The notes: generated by a model not told the origin, from the letters alone. A stretch of 36,913 bases of DNA from Rhodoferax sp. (GCF_028689305.1 NZ_JAQTWM010000019.1:13395-50307), one strand, 5' to 3'; shown: positions 16,023 through 23,970, numbered from the stretch's first letter. Program-made: numbers and translations.

Positions 16023-16519
16023 CACGGTTTGGGTTGGCTGCCGGGCTTGCTGCTCAAAACCTGCAACGGGGTCCCGGTTTCACAGGTGTTGTGCGGGATC
16101 ACAAAGCTGATGCCGGCCGCGGTTCCGGAAGCCTTCGACGACGACACCTTCTCAAGTGAGCGCAACACAATTTCCCAAGCTACCGCCCCCCCCTTCACCG
16201 CATGAATCATCTTTCCCGGATGCTGCTTGGCCAGAATAGCGCCGATGCGCAACGCATTTTTGTCATCGTCCGCCACGACCACAACCGACGCCGTCGGGAT
16301 GATCGTCATCCCGGTGTGATAACTGAGGGCCTCTGCCAGCGGATGTTGACGCTGGCTGGCTACGCTGCGGGCATCAATGACGCAGCAAGGCGGCTCCTTC
16401 TTGAGCAGCTGATTCAACTCAACCGTGTCACGCAAGGCCAGTTCAGCGTGTACCGGCGCTGCACAAGTTGCGGCAGCCAGCATCACAGCCATCAGGATGT
16501 TGTCGGGTTTGATGTTCAT
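16022..16519 (-). CDS. Exported rhodanese-like protein lacking catalytic Cys
   Basis: The 165-residue protein has a signal peptide (to about VHA, residue 25) and a rhodanese-like core: CCVIDARSVASQRQHPLAEALS, then SVVVVADDDKNALRIGAILA and MIHAVKGGAVAWE. In active rhodaneses the loop after the fourth strand starts with Cys; here the equivalent is VADDD, so sulfurtransferase activity is unlikely. Other cysteines (C45, C46, C146) remain. It is the seventh gene of the molybdoenzyme cluster, with its stop overlapping the ferredoxin start. A periplasmic binding or assembly role is inferred. Confidence 0.75.
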   Translation of the reverse strand: MNIKPDNILMAVMLAAATCAAPVHAELALRDTVELNQLLKKEPPCCVIDARSVASQRQHPLAEALSYHTGMTIIPTASVVVVADDDKNALRIGAILAKQHPGKMIHAVKGGAVAWEIVLRSLEKVSSSKASGTAAGISFVIPHNTCETGTPLQVLSSKPGSQPKP

Positions 16520-16528
16520 CGGACACTT

Positions 16529-17215
16529 TCAGACCACGGGTTCAGTCAGGCGGGCATCATTGTCACGCGGCAACAACGCATGCCGGCGCAGATACAGCGC
16601 GGTTGGCAGCGCCAATTGACGAACTTGGCCATAGTTCACCCAGTCGCCAATTTGTGGTGTGCTGTCATGCAGCGGTGCCATCCAGAGCTTGTCCCCCAAC
16701 AGTTCGACCATGCCGGCACAAAGGTTCAGATCAGCATCATCACCCATGTCAGCCCGTACCAGCACGGTCTGAACACCGCGGTCCACCATGTCACCAATCC
16801 ATGAAGCAGCCCGACAGCCCGAAGGCACACCATCCGCCTGAAGCACCTCCCAGACAGGTTCACACAACGACGGTGTCACCACATTGAAGTCTTCATTGGA
16901 CACGGCGTCAAACGACCAGCTCACCGCTTGACGCTGCACAGGCACGTGCAAACCCACCCGGGCCGGGCCAAACCGCTGGATCAAGCGGGTGATGATGTCG
17001 CCATCGCGCAAAGCGGCTTCTCCGAGGAACACCCGGCTGGCCCCGGCAGTCAACAGTTGCACAGCGGTTGCCTCAGACTCTGCAGCCAACACCACTTGCG
17101 CCCGCACCATGGCCTGTGACATGGCCAGCAGTCTGGGTGTGAAATGCAAAAACGTGGGGGCAACTGGATTCACCTCGGCCCAGTTTTTTGCCAGACAACA
17201 GAACTGAACACTCAT
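16529..17215 (-). CDS. HisA-like (beta/alpha)8-barrel protein of unknown function
   Basis: The 228-residue protein resembles phosphoribosyl-isomerase HisA in its middle: AVQLLTAGASRVFLGEAALRD, then ITRLIQRFGPARVGLHVPVQ, and GDMVDRGVQTVLVRADMGDD. The catalytic Asp residues and phosphate-binding Gly motifs of true HisA are not convincingly present, and there are no other his genes nearby. It overlaps the previous gene by ATGA and lies inside the molybdoenzyme cluster. I infer a recruited barrel with a binding or maturation role; sequence alone cannot show which. The fold assignment is by eye. Confidence 0.65.
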   Translation of the reverse strand: MSVQFCCLAKNWAEVNPVAPTFLHFTPRLLAMSQAMVRAQVVLAAESEATAVQLLTAGASRVFLGEAALRDGDIITRLIQRFGPARVGLHVPVQRQAVSWSFDAVSNEDFNVVTPSLCEPVWEVLQADGVPSGCRAASWIGDMVDRGVQTVLVRADMGDDADLNLCAGMVELLGDKLWMAPLHDSTPQIGDWVNYGQVRQLALPTALYLRRHALLPRDNDARLTEPVV

Positions 17216-17661
17216 GGCGCGGCCCGCGAGTATTCAAACCTGGGGTAAACAAAAGGGTACATGGGGCAATCCGCATCAGATGCCAGCCCGACCAGCATCG
17301 GACGCAAATCTTCCAACGTGCCGTAGATTGACTCAATCCTGACACCCATGTAAGAAGGCCGATATTTGCCCAGCGCCATCATGGCGTCGTCAAGCATCAG
17401 CAGCGCACCTTCCTGATTCTGGTTTTGTGTGAAAAACAGCGCCAGGGTGGCAAACGCCAGCGCCTGCAACAGTTCTGCCTCCGGATCTTTGGTACCCAGG
17501 GGACTGTTTCGGATCAAACGTGCCCAACGCTCGTTGAGCCAATCGTGCAACTGCCCCAGTTGATTGTTATCCCAAAGCTTGGCCACCTCACCCCAATCCA
17601 GCTCGGAAAGCACCTGGCGATCTGGCGGCAAAATGGGTTGTGCATGGAGATCCAGCAACAT
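17212..17661 (-). CDS. Helical protein of unknown function in the molybdoenzyme cluster
   Basis: The 149-residue protein is not recognised. It starts MLLDLHAQPILPPDRQVLSE and contains repeated helix-like segments (VAKLWDNNQLGQLHDWLNERW; AELLQALAFATLALFFTQNQ; GALLMLDDAMMALGKYRPS), with some TPR-like character. No signal peptide or metal motif is visible. The ATG at 17661 is chosen because GAGGA lies 9 nt before it; a TTG at 17676 overlapping the chaperone stop is the alternative. Its 3' end overlaps the HisA-like gene. A cytoplasmic scaffold or chaperone role is a guess from context. Confidence 0.7.
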   Translation of the reverse strand: MLLDLHAQPILPPDRQVLSELDWGEVAKLWDNNQLGQLHDWLNERWARLIRNSPLGTKDPEAELLQALAFATLALFFTQNQNQEGALLMLDDAMMALGKYRPSYMGVRIESIYGTLEDLRPMLVGLASDADCPMYPFVYPRFEYSRAAP

Positions 17662-17672
17662 GATCTGATTCC

Positions 17673-18527
17673 TCAAAATGACAGGTCCTGCACGGCCCTG
17701 ATCGGGATGACGCGGGCCTTGTCTGCCGGTTGCAGGCGTTCAGTGAGGCCAGACGGACACTCACCACAAACCGGCTCATCGGGATTGAACTCCAGCTTGA
17801 TTTCTGACTTGGGCACTTCCAGTTGCCCACGATCCAGATCCTCCAGCCGCGTCAAACCCATGGCCGCGATTTCCTCTGCGGCAAACCCGCCCAGGAAACG
17901 GGCCATCCCCCGGTAAAACGAATGATTGGCGGCACGTTCAATCAACCCGCTGTAACCTCGGACCCAACGTCCCAGGTGCAAGGTCCAGAATCGCTTGATG
18001 TCCTTGTCCAACTTCTGATAAAGCTGTATTTCACCGTCTTCGAGCACAACCGCAGAGCGCTCCAGCAATTCGGCCACAAACATCAATTCCATACCGAGCT
18101 GATCCGCAAAGACGTCAAAACGGCCTTTGACCGGCTCAAACCCGAGACGTTGATAAAACTGAACCACCTGATAGTGCGGCTCCTGCTTGAAACGCCCTGT
18201 CAACCGCACCGATTCAACCGGCGGAAATCCGCCTGAAGAGGCAAACAAGGTCGCATACTCGCAAGCTAGGGCCTCGGTGAGCGCCGGCAACGTTGTCGCC
18301 AGAAAATCATCATCAAACACCACATTCAGTGCACGGAGCGAGGCCAATAGGCCTGGCTCACGCAGCGCCGACAAAAAGGCGGCTGAAGGCTCCTCAACAA
18401 AAGCCCCCGCCAACATGCGATACAAACTTGCCCGAGCCAGGCATTCTTCACGCCGTTGTATCGGGTCAAGAGGAGCTTGCACAACGGTATCTTCCCTGTC
18501 CTCTAATTCAAAAGTGGCTGCCAGCAT
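17673..18527 (-). CDS. TorD/DmsD-family molybdoenzyme chaperone
   Basis: The 284-residue protein matches the TorD-like all-helical family: ECLARASLYRMLAGAFVEEPS at the start, LACEYATLFASSGGFPPVESV (the E-Y-x-x-L-F element) and FDVFADQLGMELMFVAELL, HLGRWVRGYSGLIERAANHSFYRGMARFL. Such chaperones bind the Tat signal of the catalytic subunit and help insert the molybdenum cofactor. A C-terminal EPVCGECPSG segment is an addition I do not recognise in canonical TorD. ATG 18527 has AGGAG at 5-nt spacing; an ATG at 18554 is upstream of that site. It directly follows the catalytic gene but after a terminator-like hairpin. Confidence 0.88.
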   Translation of the reverse strand: MLAATFELEDREDTVVQAPLDPIQRREECLARASLYRMLAGAFVEEPSAAFLSALREPGLLASLRALNVVFDDDFLATTLPALTEALACEYATLFASSGGFPPVESVRLTGRFKQEPHYQVVQFYQRLGFEPVKGRFDVFADQLGMELMFVAELLERSAVVLEDGEIQLYQKLDKDIKRFWTLHLGRWVRGYSGLIERAANHSFYRGMARFLGGFAAEEIAAMGLTRLEDLDRGQLEVPKSEIKLEFNPDEPVCGECPSGLTERLQPADKARVIPIRAVQDLSF

Positions 18528-18538
18528 GTGGTCTCCTG

Positions 18539-18572
18539 AAAAAAGCCGATCCACACTCTCATGCGGATCGGC
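18539..18572 (-). terminator. Terminator-like hairpin between catalytic and chaperone genes
   Basis: On the minus strand GCCGATCC and GGATCGGC (8-bp arms at 18565-18572 and 18545-18552, 12-nt loop) are followed by six U residues (A run 18539-18544). The Shine-Dalgarno of the chaperone gene comes right after the U-tract. It looks like an intrinsic terminator that could attenuate transcription from the structural into the accessory genes. Confidence 0.7.
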
Positions 18573-18623
18573 AAATCGCTGTTAACGAAAAGAAAACACG
18601 GGGTTTACCAACCCTGAGACCAG

Positions 18624-21263
18624 TCAGTGGCCACCGCTGGCCTTGTGTTTGACACTCTCCGGACCACCCCAGGCAGCCATTTCTGGATGCATCTTGCGAT
18701 GCAGGTCACCGGTATAGGCGTAACGCATGGTCTCCTTGAATGCCGCCACATGTTTGTCCCAATGGCCCACACTGTCGCCGTATTTGTCATTCGGACCCGC
18801 CTTGGTGACCTTGACCACGGTGTCGTACCAGCCCTGTGAGCCGCCAATCGGGTCGGCGACCACCGGGATGATATTGTTGGGGTGGACACCTTTGTCATCC
18901 CACCAGACGTTGTTCAGGTCGGGATCGTCCTGGCCGTGGCTGGCATCCCCCTTGCCGGCCTTGAGCTTCAGGGTGGCCAGACGGCCATACTCCCAATGCC
19001 CGAACCCGGTGGAGATCGAAATCACCTTGGGATGGATGCCCTCGGTGACATAAGCCTTGGTCACCAGGTGGCCCACGGCGCTTTCCACGCGCACCAGGTC
19101 GCCGGTCTTCACGCCCAGTTTGGCGGCGGTCTCGGGGTTCATCCAGGCCGGGTTGCTGTGGGCAATTTCAGCCAGCCACTTCACGGCCGCAGTGCGCGAC
19201 TGTTTCATCACGTTGAGTTTGAAAGTCGAGAGGATCATCTCGTCGTCCTTCATGGTCTCGTGCCAGGGGATGCGCTTGAACGTGGGCATGGGGTTGAAGC
19301 CGTATTCGGCCCACTGGTCCACGCGCACGTTGATGAGCCGGTTGCCAGTGGGAAAACCCACGTAGTTCTTGCCGTCTCGCTTGACGCCGATGGCCTTGCC
19401 GTTCTTGGTGATGATGCCGGCCTTGTCCACGGTGGCACCGGCCATGTCCGCAGCGGAGAGCTCCTTCTTGTACAGCCCGTACTCGGCCTGGATCTCGCGG
19501 CCGGTCTTGTCCGACACCTTGCCGGTCTTGGGGTTGAGCTTGCCATAAATGGGCCAGACGCCATGCTTCTTCAGGAAATTCAGGCCGCCGGCTTCCTTCA
19601 GGCCGGGCACGTTGTCGAAGTGGTGGCGCATGTAGTCCTCGCCATCCTTGAAGTTCCAGAACTGCTTCATGCCACGCTTGCCGTCCGGATCCAGTTTATG
19701 GATGATGTCGCGCAGCATGACACGGTTTTCGCGCGACTCGCCCAGCGACTTGTGCACGGGCTGGCGAATGCCCAGCCAGGGCCACAGCGAATTGGGCATC
19801 GACTCGGGTTCCCAGCGCTCCAAGTAGGGACAGTCCGGCAGGATCAGGTCGGCCATGGCCGTTTCCTCGCCCATGAACGGGCTCATCGACACCAGATACG
19901 GAATCAGCTTCTCGTCCTTGAACAGCTTGCCCCACACCGCCATGGAGCCCGGGTTGGTATAGACCGGGTTGTCCTGGTAGGTGAAGTACACGTTGATCTT
20001 CTGCTTGCCCTCGGCAATCCAGAACGGCACCAGATGGCTGACCTTGTGCGCGGCCAGCGGATAGTCTGGCGGATGCGAGAGGTACGAATCCTTGGCCGGT
20101 TTGCCCGGCTCGGGCGAGGGCTGCGGCCAGCCCATGCCGCGCGGCAGGCAGTAGCCGCCCTTCTTTTCGATGTTGCCGGTCATGATCGGCAGCATCATGC
20201 AGGCCTTCTCGTTGTACGAGCCGTACAGGTGCTTGGCCGGTCCCCGGTAGGTGAACAGTGTGGCCGGCTTGGTGGTGGCGAACTCGCGTGCGATGCGTTC
20301 AATGGTTTCAGCAGGCACACCTGAAATCTTCGAGGCCCACTCCGGCGTGTACTGCTTGTAGTGCGCCTTCAACTCGGCCACGGTGACATTGGTCCAGTTG
20401 TTGATGAAGTCACTGTCCTGCAGGTCTTCGCTCAGGATGACGTTGCCCATGGCCAGGGCCACGGCACCGTCGGTGGCCGGGTGCACCGGAATCCATTCGT
20501 CCGAGAAGCCGGCCGTGTTGGACAGCCGCACGTCGAACGTGACGATCTTCATCTGGTTATCGATGCGACCTTCCGTCACCCGCTGCGACAACGGGTTATG
20601 GAAATAGGCGGCCTCCAGCACGTTCGAGCCAAAGTTCAGCACGTACTTGGCATTGGCGAAGTCGGGCGTCTCGATGTCCGGCCCCCAGGTGGGTTCCATG
20701 CCCACCTTCTTGGACGACTCGCACACCGAGGTGTGGTTCACCACCGTGGCCGAGCCCAGCGTCTTCATGAAGCGGTCCAGCGTGCCGCCGGTGCGGTTGC
20801 GCCCATACTTCATCATGATGGTGTTGGGGTCTTCCTTGATGGCGGCATCGAGTTTTTGCACCAGCTCGGCCAGGGCCTCGTCCCAGGTGATGCGTTTCCA
20901 TTTGCCTTCACCCCGGGCGCCGACGCGCTTGAGCGGGTACAGGATGCGGTCCGGGTCGTAGCTGTACCACATGCCCGAGTTACCTTTGGCGCACAGGCGA
21001 CCACGGGTGGAGACGTGCTCCGGGTTACCTTCGAGCTTGACCACGCGGTCATTTTCCAGATAGGCAATGGCTCCGTCCTGGATATTGCACACGTGGCAAC
21101 CGGTCGGCACGGCCTTGCGCTCGGCGGCGGTCACCGGACCAATGTCCTTGCCACCCAGGTCGTTTTCCATCGCGTTGAGCAAGCGCGGCGCAGCCGCCGC
21201 GACCGCACCGGTGCTGGCGCTAACCTCAAGGAAAGTTCGACGCGATACTTTGGGTATTTTCAT
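18624..21263 (-). CDS. Periplasmic molybdopterin oxidoreductase catalytic subunit (Psr/Phs/Ttr-like)
   Basis: The 879-residue protein starts with a Tat signal (SRRTFLEVSAS, residues 7-17), so it is exported folded with cofactor. The Fe-S region reads C56-x2-C59-x3-D63-x27-C91: Asp occupies the third ligand position of the normal four-Cys motif. NHTSVCESSKK follows, with C181 the likely molybdenum ligand, as in polysulfide and thiosulfate reductases. A C-terminal molydop-binding domain is seen (NPETAAKLGVKTGDLVRVESAVG). It is the third gene of a B-C-A operon with an Fe-S subunit and NrfD anchor, the order used by TtrBCA. Length is near PsrA/PhsA and shorter than TtrA. The natural substrate is not identifiable; sulfur or chalcogen oxyanions are plausible. 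Confidence 0.93.
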   Translation of the reverse strand: MKIPKVSRRTFLEVSASTGAVAAAAPRLLNAMENDLGGKDIGPVTAAERKAVPTGCHVCNIQDGAIAYLENDRVVKLEGNPEHVSTRGRLCAKGNSGMWYSYDPDRILYPLKRVGARGEGKWKRITWDEALAELVQKLDAAIKEDPNTIMMKYGRNRTGGTLDRFMKTLGSATVVNHTSVCESSKKVGMEPTWGPDIETPDFANAKYVLNFGSNVLEAAYFHNPLSQRVTEGRIDNQMKIVTFDVRLSNTAGFSDEWIPVHPATDGAVALAMGNVILSEDLQDSDFINNWTNVTVAELKAHYKQYTPEWASKISGVPAETIERIAREFATTKPATLFTYRGPAKHLYGSYNEKACMMLPIMTGNIEKKGGYCLPRGMGWPQPSPEPGKPAKDSYLSHPPDYPLAAHKVSHLVPFWIAEGKQKINVYFTYQDNPVYTNPGSMAVWGKLFKDEKLIPYLVSMSPFMGEETAMADLILPDCPYLERWEPESMPNSLWPWLGIRQPVHKSLGESRENRVMLRDIIHKLDPDGKRGMKQFWNFKDGEDYMRHHFDNVPGLKEAGGLNFLKKHGVWPIYGKLNPKTGKVSDKTGREIQAEYGLYKKELSAADMAGATVDKAGIITKNGKAIGVKRDGKNYVGFPTGNRLINVRVDQWAEYGFNPMPTFKRIPWHETMKDDEMILSTFKLNVMKQSRTAAVKWLAEIAHSNPAWMNPETAAKLGVKTGDLVRVESAVGHLVTKAYVTEGIHPKVISISTGFGHWEYGRLATLKLKAGKGDASHGQDDPDLNNVWWDDKGVHPNNIIPVVADPIGGSQGWYDTVVKVTKAGPNDKYGDSVGHWDKHVAAFKETMRYAYTGDLHRKMHPEMAAWGGPESVKHKASGGH

Positions 21264-21284
21264 GTTGTGTCTCCTGGAATAGGT

Positions 21285-22142
21285 TCAATACATCGTTTGC
21301 ATTTGCTGGGGTGCCATCAGGATCGCATACCGCAAGGCGGCACTGCCCACCAGGATCAACAACGCTGCCAGTGACAGGGTGCTTTTGCGAACACCGGCTG
21401 GGGCCAGCAACAGCGCGACTGGCGCCGCAATCCCCCCCAGAATGCCTGCGCCCACAAAAATCACACCCATGGTGCCGGTGGTCAGGATCGCAAAGGTCAA
21501 CTCTTCGGCTGAGCCACCATAGTTGGTGGTTCCCAGAATGGAAATCAGCACCACGCCAACGGCAGCGGTGGACCACAACATGTATTCACGCAGTACCTTT
21601 TGGGCTGCCTCGTTGGCACCGGCCAGCAGTGAGCCCACCGCCGAGCCGGAGGCAACCGCCAGGGCCACAAACAGCACTGGCATCACCGGCGTGTTCCAGA
21701 CTGGCCGCGACTGGTGCACGGCCAGGTCATAACCGGTGTAGATCGGCAAACCCAGCGCCAGTGCCGCAGTGATCAGGGCCAGCAACTTGCCCTGTTTCTC
21801 GTCACCCTTGCGCAAGGCCAGGATGTAGAGCACCGAGCAAACTCCAAACGCCGTGATGTTCAGCGCCCCCCAAGCCAGCGGCGAGGTGAAGTGCATGTAC
21901 ATCGGGTTGAGTGTGTTGAGAAAACGCAGTGGCTGCGACAAGTCGGCAATCAGCAGCGCACCGCCCACACCCAGCAACACCACCGAGATGTAGGCGGCCT
22001 TTTCGCGCAAAGGCCGCAGCGCAGGCTGAATCCAGGAGCCATAAGACAGGAAGGACAGCCCCGCCAGAATGCCCACCACAAAGAAGTAGATGGCGTAGGC
22101 TGAATGCCACGACACATCGTGGAACCAAACATATTCACCCAT
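21285..22142 (-). CDS. NrfD/PsrC-type membrane quinone-interacting subunit
   Basis: The 285-residue integral membrane protein has about eight hydrophobic helices, beginning with WHSAYAIYFFVVGILAGLSFLSYG and including ALLIADLSQPLRFLNTLNPMYMHFTSPLAWGALNITAFG, the conserved loop of NrfD proteins near the quinone site. It anchors the Fe-S and catalytic subunits and exchanges electrons with the quinone pool. It lies 12 bp after the Fe-S subunit gene and 21 bp before the catalytic gene, each with a good Shine-Dalgarno sequence. Confidence 0.93.
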   Translation of the reverse strand: MGEYVWFHDVSWHSAYAIYFFVVGILAGLSFLSYGSWIQPALRPLREKAAYISVVLLGVGGALLIADLSQPLRFLNTLNPMYMHFTSPLAWGALNITAFGVCSVLYILALRKGDEKQGKLLALITAALALGLPIYTGYDLAVHQSRPVWNTPVMPVLFVALAVASGSAVGSLLAGANEAAQKVLREYMLWSTAAVGVVLISILGTTNYGGSAEELTFAILTTGTMGVIFVGAGILGGIAAPVALLLAPAGVRKSTLSLAALLILVGSAALRYAILMAPQQMQTMY

Positions 22143-22154
22143 GATGTGTGCTCC

Positions 22155-22853
22155 TTAAATGTTGAAGTGAAGTTTGAATGCGGAACGCTCTTGTTCCATC
22201 ACTTCAATAGGCTTGTTGCCGTCACGCCCAAACTCGGTCTGGTTGCGATCCGCGCCGATGTAAAACACGTGCGGCTTGGTACCCTGCTCTGGACGCAACA
22301 CCTGCGTCGGGTTTTTGGCAATCAGGTACGACACCTCGCTGTTGGGATCGTTGATGTCGCCAAACACGCGCGATCGGCCAATACAGGTCTGCACACAAGC
22401 TGGCACCAGGTTCTGCGTCACACGATGGAAGCAGAAGGTGCATTTGTCCACCACGTTGGTGATGGGCGTGTAGGTGCGGTGCGACGGCAGCATGAAGCGC
22501 GCGTTGTAGGGACAGGCCGCCATGCAGCTGCGACACCCGATGCAGCGTTCGTAACGCTGCAGCACAAAACCACCGTCTTCGACGACAAAAGTGGCCTCCA
22601 CCGGGCAATTGCGCACACACGGCGGATCCTCGCAGTGGTTGCACAGGCGCGGCAGAAATTTGCGCGACACGTTGGGGTACTTGCCGGTCACCTTGTAAGG
22701 CACCCAGGTGCGGTTCACTCCCAAAGGAGTGTCATATTCGGCCTTGCAGGCCACCTGGCAAGCCATACAGCCGATGCACCTGCGGGTGTCGACCACCATG
22801 GCAAACCGGCGTTTGCGGCCTGCCGGTGACGAGACATTAGTTGCTTCACTCAT
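22155..22853 (-). CDS. Four-cluster [4Fe-4S] electron-transfer subunit (PsrB/TtrB-like)
   Basis: The 232-residue protein has sixteen Cys in four ferredoxin-type groups: C26-C36, C71-C83, C104-C114 and C138-C157, the arrangement of DmsB/PsrB/TtrB subunits. There is no signal peptide, so it would be carried out with the Tat-exported catalytic subunit. The ATG at 22853 has AGGAG 8 nt upstream and falls about 50 nt after the predicted sigma-54 start site; the longer frame to 22949 would begin upstream of that start site and is rejected. It is the first gene of the cluster. Confidence 0.93.
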   Translation of the reverse strand: MSEATNVSSPAGRKRRFAMVVDTRRCIGCMACQVACKAEYDTPLGVNRTWVPYKVTGKYPNVSRKFLPRLCNHCEDPPCVRNCPVEATFVVEDGGFVLQRYERCIGCRSCMAACPYNARFMLPSHRTYTPITNVVDKCTFCFHRVTQNLVPACVQTCIGRSRVFGDINDPNSEVSYLIAKNPTQVLRPEQGTKPHVFYIGADRNQTEFGRDGNKPIEVMEQERSAFKLHFNI

Positions 22854-22914
22854 CGATGTGTCTCCTGGAGAGGATGTGGTTCTTGTTTCACGCACGGTAT
22901 CCACATCACTCAGC

Positions 22915-22929
22915 GCAACATGTGTGCCA
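22915..22929 (-). promoter_or_regulatory. Sigma-54 (-24/-12) promoter of the molybdoenzyme operon
   Basis: Read on the minus strand the site is TGGCAC-ACATG-TTGC, an exact match to the core consensus TGGCAC-N5-TTGC. Transcription would start near 22903, giving a leader of about 50 nt before the Fe-S subunit ATG. An NtrC-type activator is encoded divergently. Confidence 0.85.
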
Positions 22930-23005
22930 GTTTTCGGACTTGGCCCCAAAACCAGTCTCCCATTGGGAAAACACCACAGACTCCCACAACACAGGCGCCC
23001 TCACC

Positions 23006-23065
23006 GTTACCATAACGTAACAATTTAAGGGTTATCACCAAGAGAAAATGTTACGAATTTGTTAT
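23006..23065. promoter_or_regulatory. Candidate upstream activator sites for the NtrC-type regulator
   Basis: GTTAC-CATAAC-GTAAC at 23006-23021 is a perfect 5-6-5 inverted repeat centred about 110 bp upstream of the predicted sigma-54 start. A second, degenerate copy, GTTAC-GAATTT-GTTAT, lies at 23050-23065, 44 bp further on. Distance and pairing fit enhancer sites for an NtrC-family activator. The second copy is close to the start of the divergent sensor operon, so autoregulation is possible. Confidence 0.55.
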
Positions 23066-23100
23066 CTACTACGCCCTCTTTTCTTGAATGAAACAAGCCC

Positions 23101-23970
23101 ATGCAACGCAGAACCCTGGTGGAATGGGGTGCTGCCTGGGGCCTGCTGCAAGGCGGCGTCCAGGCACAAACACTCCCCAAAAATGACACAACCTCACTGC
23201 GCATCGGACTCACGGCAGTGATCCTGGCCGACCAGGCCGCGTTCCTGACACGCTGGAGTGACTACCTGGGCGCACGCATGGGCCTGCCGGTGGTGTTTGT
23301 CGCCCGCGAGTCGTACCAGAACATTCTGGATCTGCTGTTCTCTGACCAACTGGATGCCGCCTGGATTTGCGGCTACCCCTACATCCTGCATCAGAGCAAG
23401 CTGCAATTGCTGGCCACCCCGCTGTTCAATGGCAAGCCGTTTTACCAGTCCTACCTGATTGGCCGGTCGAGGAATCCGCCGGAATTGACGGGCTGGGGTG
23501 ACCTGAAACAGCGGGTTCTGGCTTACTCCGACCCCTTGTCCAATTCAGGTTGGTTGGTGGCTCAGGCGCAAATGCGTGCCGCCGGGCTCAAGGCCAGTGA
23601 CCTGCGCCGGACCTTCTTTGCCCATGGTCACCGCAATGTGGCTGAAGCCGTGGCCTCCGGCCTGGCGCAAGCTGGTTGCATCGACGGTTACGTGTGGGAC
23701 ACCATGCAACTGCAAAAAATGGCCGCTGTGGCCCACACCAGCGTGATCTGGCGTTCCGACTGGTATGCCTTTCCCCCCATCGTTGCCAGGCTCAATGACA
23801 GCCATCCCGCGTTGGCTGAGTTGGGAGCTGCCTTGCAAAACATGCCCAACGACTCTCAAGGTTTGAGTTTGCTCAAGGCATTGAATTTGAGCGGTTTTGC
23901 CAAACCCGATGCCAGCCTGTTTGAGCCGATCAAGACCCTGGCCGCCAGTGTCGGCGCCGTGCGGACCTGA
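23101..23970 (+). CDS. PhnD-like periplasmic binding protein of a three-component sensor
   Basis: The 289-residue protein has an N-terminal export signal (to about QAQT, residue 24) and a PhnD-type periplasmic domain: LRIGLTAVILADQAAFLTRW, FVARESYQNILDLLFSDQLDAAWICGYPYI, then VLAYSDPLSNSGWLVAQAQ and SGLAQAGCIDGYVWD. The same fold serves as sensor in AioX/ArxX and TtrS. C90 in the AWICGYPY segment and C193 could contact a thiophilic ligand, but this is inference. The gene is 8 bp upstream of the kinase and divergent from the molybdoenzyme operon, so it most likely senses the enzyme's substrate. Confidence 0.85.
   Translation: MQRRTLVEWGAAWGLLQGGVQAQTLPKNDTTSLRIGLTAVILADQAAFLTRWSDYLGARMGLPVVFVARESYQNILDLLFSDQLDAAWICGYPYILHQSKLQLLATPLFNGKPFYQSYLIGRSRNPPELTGWGDLKQRVLAYSDPLSNSGWLVAQAQMRAAGLKASDLRRTFFAHGHRNVAEAVASGLAQAGCIDGYVWDTMQLQKMAAVAHTSVIWRSDWYAFPPIVARLNDSHPALAELGAALQNMPNDSQGLSLLKALNLSGFAKPDASLFEPIKTLAASVGAVRT

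Noticed and set aside
18882-20324. Long open frame of 480 codons on the plus strand
   Set aside because: It is antisense to the molybdoenzyme gene, has no domain or Shine-Dalgarno sequence, and has the Val/His/Gly-rich composition typical of shadows in GC-rich DNA.
20361-21374. Second long plus-strand frame (337 codons) opposite the catalytic gene
   Set aside because: Same reasons: antisense, no recognisable domain, composition of a frame shadow.
18624-22853. Firm assignment as tetrathionate reductase TtrBCA
   Set aside because: The order B-C-A fits, but the catalytic subunit is shorter than TtrA and has Asp at the third Fe-S position, so the substrate is left open.
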